Shown here: in pieces, positions 30,418-35,024 of the stretch | Layout: every line of letters begins with the position of its first letter | Position numbering within the stretch: position 1 is the first letter of the stretch | Source of the DNA: Acidobacteriota bacterium | GTDB lineage: Bacteria > Acidobacteriota > Polarisedimenticolia > Gp22-AA2 | Reading direction: 5' to 3' | Assembly (NCBI GenBank): GCA_018606725.1 | Contig: JAGYID010000025.1 | Location: forward strand, 1 to 35,024 | Length of the DNA: 35,024 nucleotides | Position numbers and translations under genes: made by a program | Notes under the pieces: model-generated | Database searches by the model: none | The model's input: the letters and a program-made list of their open reading frames with translations, nothing else | What the model was told of the DNA's origin: nothing

Positions 30418-31134
30418 ATGGCCGCCGCCGATCGCTTGATCGTCGCCCTCGATGTCAGCGCGCGGGACAGCGCCCTGGCCCTGGTGTCGGCGCTCCGTCC
30501 CAAGGTGCAGCGCTTCAAGGTCGGCATGGAGCTGTTCACCGCCAGCGGCCCGCAGCTGGTGCGCGAAATCCTCGAAGGCGGCAGCCAGGTGTTCCTCGAC
30601 CTCAAGTATCACGACATTCCGCACACGGTGGCCCGCGCCGCCGTCGCGGCGGCCCGCCTGGGCGCCGGCATGATGACCCTGCACCTGTCCGGCGGCGCGT
30701 TGATGGCCCGCCGCGCCTCCGACGAGCTCGAGGCGCACTGCCAGCTGTACAGGATCCCCAAGCCGAAACTGCTCGGCGTGACGGTGCTGACCAGCCTCGC
30801 GCCGTCGGATCTCGAGGATCTCGGGATCAGCCGCAGCCTGCCGGAGCAGGTCCTGGCGATGGCCTCGATGGCGCGCTCCGCCGGGCTCGATGGCGTCGTC
30901 TGCTCGCCGCAGGAGATCAAGCCGATCCGCGACGCCTGCGGCCGCGACTTCCTGATCGTGACGCCGGGGGTGCGGCCACCGGGGAGCGAGCCGGACGACC
31001 AGTCGCGCACCCTGACGCCGCGCGCCGCGATCGAGGCGGGGGCCGATTTCATCGTCGTCGGCCGCCCCGTGGTCAAGGCGCGCGATCCGCTCGAGGCGGC
31101 CGAGGCGATCCTTCTGCAGATGGATGCCGCATGA
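30418..31134 (+). CDS. pyrF: Orotidine 5'-phosphate decarboxylase
   Basis: Converts OMP to UMP, the last step of the pathway. The 238-residue product has LIVALDVSARD, FKVGMELF, the catalytic VFLDLKYHDIPHTV (Asp61, Lys63, Asp66), MMTLHLSGG, LLGVTVLTSL, VTPGVRPPGSEPDDQSR and FIVVGRPVVKA, as in group I bacterial enzymes. ATG 30418 is chosen because the -10 box TAAAAT overlaps the only nearby earlier ATG (30409); no ribosome-binding site is present. The longer open frame upstream is antisense to the thioredoxin gene. The stop overlaps the next gene by ATGA, so pyrF heads a coupled run of three genes. Confidence 0.95.
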   Translation: MAAADRLIVALDVSARDSALALVSALRPKVQRFKVGMELFTASGPQLVREILEGGSQVFLDLKYHDIPHTVARAAVAAARLGAGMMTLHLSGGALMARRASDELEAHCQLYRIPKPKLLGVTVLTSLAPSDLEDLGISRSLPEQVLAMASMARSAGLDGVVCSPQEIKPIRDACGRDFLIVTPGVRPPGSEPDDQSRTLTPRAAIEAGADFIVVGRPVVKARDPLEAAEAILLQMDAA

Positions 31135-32084
31135 CGGGCGGGCGCCGCCACCCCGTCGCCCGCGTCCCCGCCGTGGCCATGCTTCTGTTCGCGGCGCTGG
31201 CGACCGCGGCGCCGGAGCCGCGGCCCCTGACCAACGAGGACGTCGTCCGCATGGTCATGCGGGGCGCCCACGAGACGGACGTGCTGGAGGCGATCGCCAC
31301 GCGGCCGCCGCTCTTCGATCTGTCGCCCGAGATCGTCGATGAACTGCGCAAGGCGGGCGTGAGCGATCGGATCATCGAGGCGATGCGGCGACGGCAGGCG
31401 GCGAGCGGACGGGCGGGGCTGTCCTCCGCGCCGGCGCCCGCCGCAGCCGCCACCCCCGGACCGGACGAGGCGACCGCCGTGCGGCGCGGCATCCTCGCCC
31501 TCTCCTTCGAGAAGCCGGTCGACCCCCGTCACCCGTCCGAGACCACCGCCATCGCCCTCAAGAGCCTGCCACGCGGCACGGATCGGATGCCGGGCGAGGA
31601 AGTCGGGCTGATGTCGGACATGGCGTTCGCGGTCCTCTGCCTGACGGCGGACCACGTACCCGACAACTGGGACGCCCGGACGCCGCTCATCGGGACGGCG
31701 CGCCACGAGCTCCTGCTGTTCCGCCCGGGCAGCGGCGTCGAGAAGAAGCACGGCTTCGAGCTGCTCTATCTCGAACACGACGAACGGTATGACGTCACCC
31801 TCGCCGAGGGCGGCCACCGGATCGTCGTCGCCGCCGCCGGTCGCGAGACCGGACCGGGAACCTGGAGGGTCCTGGCCTCGGACGAGGCGCGCGTCGACGT
31901 GGTCGCCGGCCGGACCACCCTCCTGACCGTGCGGGCCGGCAGCCGGCTGCGCGGCTCCGCCATGACCGGCTACGCGGTCGACAGCCAGTGGAAGGTCGTC
32001 GAGGCGCGCGCCGACGGCGACGCCGCGGGCGCGCCCGGGGCGACCGCGACGCCCGCGGCGACCTCATCTGGGCCACCGTCATGA
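31131..32084 (+). CDS. Secreted protein with LTN-type helical domain, function unknown
   Basis: A 317-residue protein starting in the pyrF stop (ATGA) and ending in the patatin start (ATGA). Residues 1-27 form a signal peptide with an ATAAPEP cleavage region. Residues 33-90 form a helical segment, LTNEDVVRMVMRGAHETDVL then FDLSPEIVDELRKAGVSDRII, a pattern I know from many Acidobacteriota exported proteins without assigned function. An alanine/proline linker follows, then a beta-rich domain at about 120-290 (LALSFEKPVDPRHPSETTAIAL, ITLAEGGHRIVVAA-like strands) and a low-complexity tail. I do not recognise the second domain. Cotranscription with pyrF and patatin is clear from the overlaps. Confidence 0.7.
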   Translation: MTGGRRHPVARVPAVAMLLFAALATAAPEPRPLTNEDVVRMVMRGAHETDVLEAIATRPPLFDLSPEIVDELRKAGVSDRIIEAMRRRQAASGRAGLSSAPAPAAAATPGPDEATAVRRGILALSFEKPVDPRHPSETTAIALKSLPRGTDRMPGEEVGLMSDMAFAVLCLTADHVPDNWDARTPLIGTARHELLLFRPGSGVEKKHGFELLYLEHDERYDVTLAEGGHRIVVAAAGRETGPGTWRVLASDEARVDVVAGRTTLLTVRAGSRLRGSAMTGYAVDSQWKVVEARADGDAAGAPGATATPAATSSGPPS

Positions 32085-33292
32085 GCGAGACGCCCCGGCG
32101 GCAGGCGCTGAGCATGATCCTTTGCGGCGGCGGCATCACCGGCGCCATGTACGAATTCGGGGCCCTGCAGGCTCTCGACCACTTCTTCGCCGGCTCCTTC
32201 ACAGTCAACGACTTCGGCAGCTACGTCGGCACCAGCGCCGGCGCGGTCGTGGCCGCATTGATGGCCAACGGCGTGCCGCCCCGGGACGTGGGGCGGGCGA
32301 TCGTCGGCAACGCCGACGACCTGCTGAACTTCAAGCAGGACGACATCCTGACGGTCAACCCGAAGGAGATCAAAGGGTCGATCGTCCGGGGCCTGAAAGC
32401 GATCCCGGCGTTGTTCAGGTTCTATCGCCGCAACCCGCAGTTGTTCTCGATCGCCCGCGCCCTGCACGCGCTGGAGGAGAACCTGCCGGCGGGGATGTAC
32501 GCCATGGACAAGTACCAGGCGTACCTGGGCCGGCTGCTCGGGCGCCCCGGCATCGTCAACTCGTTCGAGGAGCTGAAGCGCGAGTTGTACATCCCGGCGG
32601 TGCACCTCGATACCGGCGACCGCGTCATGTTCGGCACCCCGGGGTGGCGGGACGTGGCGATCTCGGACGCCATCGCCGCTTCGTCGGCGCTGCCGCTCTA
32701 CTTCCAGCCGGTGCGCGTGCACGACAAGGACTTCGTCGATGGCGGCGTCGGGCGGGTGCTGCACGTCGACATCCCGATCGAGCGCGGCGCCCGCTTCCTG
32801 CTGGTCGTCAACCCGATCATCCCGCTGCGCAACGAGGCGGGCCTGGTCTCCATCCCGACCTTCTCCGGCCACTGTGCCCGCATCGCCGAGAAGGGGATCA
32901 CCTACGTCGTCGACCAGACGCAGCGGATCTCGACGCGCGAGAAGCTCGAGCTGGGCCTGGAGCGCCTGCGCGCCCAGCACCCGGAGACCCGCGTCTTCCT
33001 GCTCGAGCCGCCGCGCAGCGACTCGGTGCTGTTCATGGAGAACATCCTCAACTACGGCTCGCGCGTGGCGATGCTCAACTACGGCTACCGCGCCACCGCC
33101 AAGCATCTGCGGGCCCATTTCGACATGTTCCGGCAGGCCTTCGCCGCCTACGACATCGAAGTGTCTCTCGAGGGGCTCCAGGAGGACAGTCCCTGGGATC
33201 CGCCCGCCCCGCAGGCTGCCCCCCCGGCCTCGCCCTCCGGCCCCGCCACCGTCACCGAGCCCGCCGCCGGCAACGAGGAAAGCGCCGCCTAG
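32081..33292 (+). CDS. Patatin-like phospholipase
   Basis: A 403-residue protein with the patatin Ser-Asp dyad: oxyanion loop ILCGGGITGAMYEFG (residues 13-27), nucleophile Ser52 in VGTSAGAVVA and Asp220 in FVDGGVGRV. Such enzymes release fatty acids from lipids; the substrate is not predictable. There is no signal peptide, so it acts in the cytoplasm or at the membrane surface unless exported another way. The C-terminal 40 residues are proline/alanine-rich. The start overlaps the previous gene by ATGA. The TAG stop (33290-33292) is the one inside repeat copy D, so the repeat supplies the end of this gene. Confidence 0.88.
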   Translation: MSETPRRQALSMILCGGGITGAMYEFGALQALDHFFAGSFTVNDFGSYVGTSAGAVVAALMANGVPPRDVGRAIVGNADDLLNFKQDDILTVNPKEIKGSIVRGLKAIPALFRFYRRNPQLFSIARALHALEENLPAGMYAMDKYQAYLGRLLGRPGIVNSFEELKRELYIPAVHLDTGDRVMFGTPGWRDVAISDAIAASSALPLYFQPVRVHDKDFVDGGVGRVLHVDIPIERGARFLLVVNPIIPLRNEAGLVSIPTFSGHCARIAEKGITYVVDQTQRISTREKLELGLERLRAQHPETRVFLLEPPRSDSVLFMENILNYGSRVAMLNYGYRATAKHLRAHFDMFRQAFAAYDIEVSLEGLQEDSPWDPPAPQAAPPASPSGPATVTEPAAGNEESAA

Positions 33293-33319
33293 GAGCCGGT
33301 CCGAGTATTCGGCCGGGCC
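33289..33319 (+). repeat. Copy D of the CTAGGAGCC repeat at the patatin stop
   Basis: CTAGGAGCC, GGTCCGAG, TATTCGG and CCGGGCC follow in order, the same half form as copies C and E. The TAG is the patatin stop codon. A further AGGAGCC-C-GTCCG match at 33374-33386 overlaps the ribosome-binding site and start of the next gene and may be a short extra copy or chance. Confidence 0.85.
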
Positions 33320-33335
33320 CGTCCCCGCCAGCCGG

Positions 33336-33364
33336 TTGCCGGCTCCCGTCCAGGACACTAGATT
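33336..33364 (+). promoter_or_regulatory. Candidate promoter for the AAA+ ATPase gene
   Basis: TTGCCG and TAGATT are 17 bases apart, just after repeat copy D. The leader would be about 15 bases and begin close to the GGAGGAG box. Confidence 0.45.
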
Positions 33365-33385
33365 CCGGGCGGAGGAGCCCGTCCG

Positions 33386-34912
33386 GTGGAGAACATCCGC
33401 GACCTCGAGCTGCTGATCCTGTCGCGCCACCCGATCGTCGCCATCGAAAGCCAGGAGGAGGAGCGCGTCCGCGAGCACGCCCGCCAGGTGGCCGCACGCA
33501 TCGACCTGCCGTTCTTCGAGTGGAAGGCGACCACCGGGCTGTTGCGCGCCGGGACCACCGAGCCGCTCTACGACTCCGCCAAGCCGGCCCTGGCCCTGCG
33601 CGCCGCCGCCGACATGCAGACCGAGGCGCTGTACCTCTTCTACGACCTTGACAAGTACTTCGAGGACCCGGCGATCCTGCGCGCCCTGCGCGACATCGGC
33701 GAGCGCTTCAGCCGCGACCGCCGCTGCCTGATCCTGTGCGCGCCGGCGATCGAGGTGCCGGTCGATCTGCAGGCGTGCACGGCCCGCATGCAGCTGGCGC
33801 TGCCGGAGTTCGACGAGCTGAAGCGGCTGACGGTGCAGACTCTGCGCGGCCTCGGAGCGCCCCGTTCGATCAAGATCGACCTGAGCCTCCCGGAGATCGA
33901 AGAGCTGGTCCGCTCGCTGGGCGGCCTGACCCTGGCCGAGGCGCAGCGCGTCCTCCTGGCCGCCGCCCTCGACGACCTGAAGCTGGACCGCGCCGACTTC
34001 AAGCACATCCTCGATCGCAAAAAGAAGCTGATCGCCCAGGACGGCGTGCTGGAGCTGTATCCCGCCGAGACTTCGCTGCAGCAGGTCGGCGGCCTGGAGA
34101 ACCTCAAGGAGTGGCTGCGCACTCGCGGCGCGGCGTTCTCGGCCGAGGCACAGCGCTACGGGCTGGAGCCGCCGCGCGGGCTCCTGCTCCTCGGGGTGCA
34201 GGGGTGCGGCAAGAGCCTGTGCGCCAAGGCAGTGGCGTCCGAATGGGGGCTGACCCTCCTGAAGCTCGACGCCGGCGCCCTGTACGACAAGTACATCGGT
34301 CAGTCGGAGAAGAACCTGCGCGCCGCCTTCCGCACCGCCGAGGCGATGGCCCCCTGCGTGCTGTGGATCGACGAGATCGAGAAGGGACTGTCCGGCGTGC
34401 GCGGCTCGGAGTCGGACGGCGGCCTGTCGCGCCGGCTGTTCGGCTCGTTCATCTCCTGGATGCAGGAGAAGAGCCGTCCGGTGTTCGTCATGGCGACCGC
34501 CAACGACATCGAATCGCTCCCGCCGGAGCTGCTGCGCAAGGGGCGCTTCGACGCGATCTTCTTCGTCGACCTGCCGGGCAACGCGGCCCGGCGCGCCATC
34601 ATCGCGCTGCACTTGTCGAAGCGCCGCCAGGACCCGGCGCGCTTCGACCTGGGCGGGCTGTCGGCGGCCGCCGACGGCTTCAGCGGCGCCGAGATCGAGG
34701 CGGCCGTGGTGGCGGCGCTGTACGCCGCGTTCGCCGTCCGGCAGCCGCTCTCCGGGGATCACCTGCTCGCCGAGCTGCGGCGCGCCGTGCCCCTGTCGCG
34801 CACCTGCCGCGAGTCGATCGAAGCGCTGCGCGCCTGGGCCGCCGGCCGGGCCCTGCCGGCGGACGGCGCCGCCCCACCGGAGACCCGGACGGGCGCCCAG
34901 AGCGCCGCCTGA
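33386..34912 (+). CDS. Ycf46-like AAA+ ATPase
   Basis: A 508-residue ATPase. The N-terminal 225 residues (ELLILSRHPIVAIES, LYLFYDLDKYFEDP, LPEFDELKRL) match the Ycf46/slr0374 family known from cyanobacteria and plastids. The C-terminal AAA+ module follows, with LQQVGGLENLKEWL, Walker A GVQGCGKS (270-277), the pore loop YDKYIGQSEKN, Walker B VLWIDE (325-330), sensor ATAND and arginine finger RKGRFD (384-389). All ATPase residues look intact. In cyanobacteria a homologue is linked to inorganic carbon use, but its general role in other phyla is unclear. The GTG start has GGAGGAG nine bases upstream. Downstream lies repeat copy E. Confidence 0.88.
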   Translation: MENIRDLELLILSRHPIVAIESQEEERVREHARQVAARIDLPFFEWKATTGLLRAGTTEPLYDSAKPALALRAAADMQTEALYLFYDLDKYFEDPAILRALRDIGERFSRDRRCLILCAPAIEVPVDLQACTARMQLALPEFDELKRLTVQTLRGLGAPRSIKIDLSLPEIEELVRSLGGLTLAEAQRVLLAAALDDLKLDRADFKHILDRKKKLIAQDGVLELYPAETSLQQVGGLENLKEWLRTRGAAFSAEAQRYGLEPPRGLLLLGVQGCGKSLCAKAVASEWGLTLLKLDAGALYDKYIGQSEKNLRAAFRTAEAMAPCVLWIDEIEKGLSGVRGSESDGGLSRRLFGSFISWMQEKSRPVFVMATANDIESLPPELLRKGRFDAIFFVDLPGNAARRAIIALHLSKRRQDPARFDLGGLSAAADGFSGAEIEAAVVAALYAAFAVRQPLSGDHLLAELRRAVPLSRTCRESIEALRAWAAGRALPADGAAPPETRTGAQSAA

Positions 34913-34924
34913 CGATCGCCCCTC

Positions 34925-34955
34925 CTAGGAGCCTGTCCGAGTATTCGGCCGGGCC
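34925..34955 (+). repeat. Copy E of the CTAGGAGCC repeat after the AAA+ gene
   Basis: CTAGGAGCC, TGTCCGAG, TATTCGG and CCGGGCC follow in order, 12 bases after the ATPase stop. Within the core CCGA-GTAT-TCGG can form a small hairpin. It is nearly identical to copy D and, on the other strand, to copy C. Confidence 0.85.
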
Positions 34956-35000
34956 GCGCGCATGGGGCTTGCGGGTCGCAGACAAGGAGCGAGGAGGACA

Positions 35001-35024
35001 ATGACCTTGGTCGGTCATCGACGA
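35001..35024 (+). CDS. Start of a gene cut by the window edge
   Basis: An ATG with GAGGAGG about four bases upstream opens a frame (MTLVGHRR) that stays open to the end. Only eight codons are visible, so no function can be given. Confidence 0.4.

Noticed and set aside
31970-34762. A 930-codon minus-strand frame opposite patatin and the AAA+ ATPase
   Set aside because: Shadow frame without recognisable motifs, opposite two genes with complete active sites.

Overview
The window is a GC-rich (roughly 70% by eye), densely packed bacterial chromosome segment with 25 complete protein genes and two genes cut by the window edges. I see no rRNA, tRNA, CRISPR array, transposase or phage gene. The gene content suggests a free-living, heterotrophic, Gram-negative-type bacterium. 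One secreted protein (31131-32084) carries a helical LTN-E-V...F-x-x-S...GV repeat-like segment that I associate with Acidobacteriota proteins, so a member of Acidobacteriota or a similar deep-branching GC-rich phylum is a reasonable but unproven guess.

Layout. 1-2246 (+): end of a fused NAD(P)HX epimerase/dehydratase, a GNAT acetyltransferase and tsaE. 2289-7614 (-): guaB, secA and an M23 peptidase. 7615-7950: an AT-rich intergenic patch with divergent promoters. 7951-9063 (+) nagZ-like glycosidase, convergent with 9091-9984 (-) purC. 10119-11324 (+): secreted substrate-binding-like protein. 11369-12055 (-) MgtC-like and 12154-13368 (+) HtrA protease, divergent. 13250-18795 (-): an SOS-type cluster lexA, hicB-like, imuB, dnaE2. 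18899-25958 (-): pyrR-pyrB-pyrC followed by a lipoprotein sulfatase-like enzyme and a GT39-like membrane glycosyltransferase. 26156-27826 (-): membrane-anchored phosphodiesterase-like protein. 27962-29784 (+): pyrK-pyrD. 29827-30309 (-): anchored thioredoxin. 30418-33292 (+): pyrF, a secreted protein and a patatin phospholipase joined by ATGA overlaps. 33386-34912 (+): Ycf46-like AAA+ ATPase, then the start of another gene.

How it works together. Five of the six UMP-pathway steps or their controllers lie within about 9 kb (pyrR, pyrB, pyrC, pyrK, pyrD, pyrF; carAB and pyrE are not seen). The pyrR unit has a textbook leader: a strong promoter, a PyrR-type hexaloop hairpin and an intrinsic terminator with eight U residues just before pyrR. 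The lexA cluster looks like a mutagenic translesion-synthesis cassette: a LexA repressor, a catalytically dead Y-family protein with a clamp-binding motif, and DnaE2, but with an orphan HicB-like gene and no imuA.

The most unusual thing in the window is a dispersed hairpin repeat whose arm is CTAGGAGCC. It occurs at least five clear times plus one decayed copy, always at or near the 3' ends of genes, and its TAG serves as the real stop codon of several of them. A second pattern is that nagZ, pyrK and pyrF each have a -10 box ending only 8-11 bases before the start codon, which predicts leaderless or nearly leaderless mRNAs.
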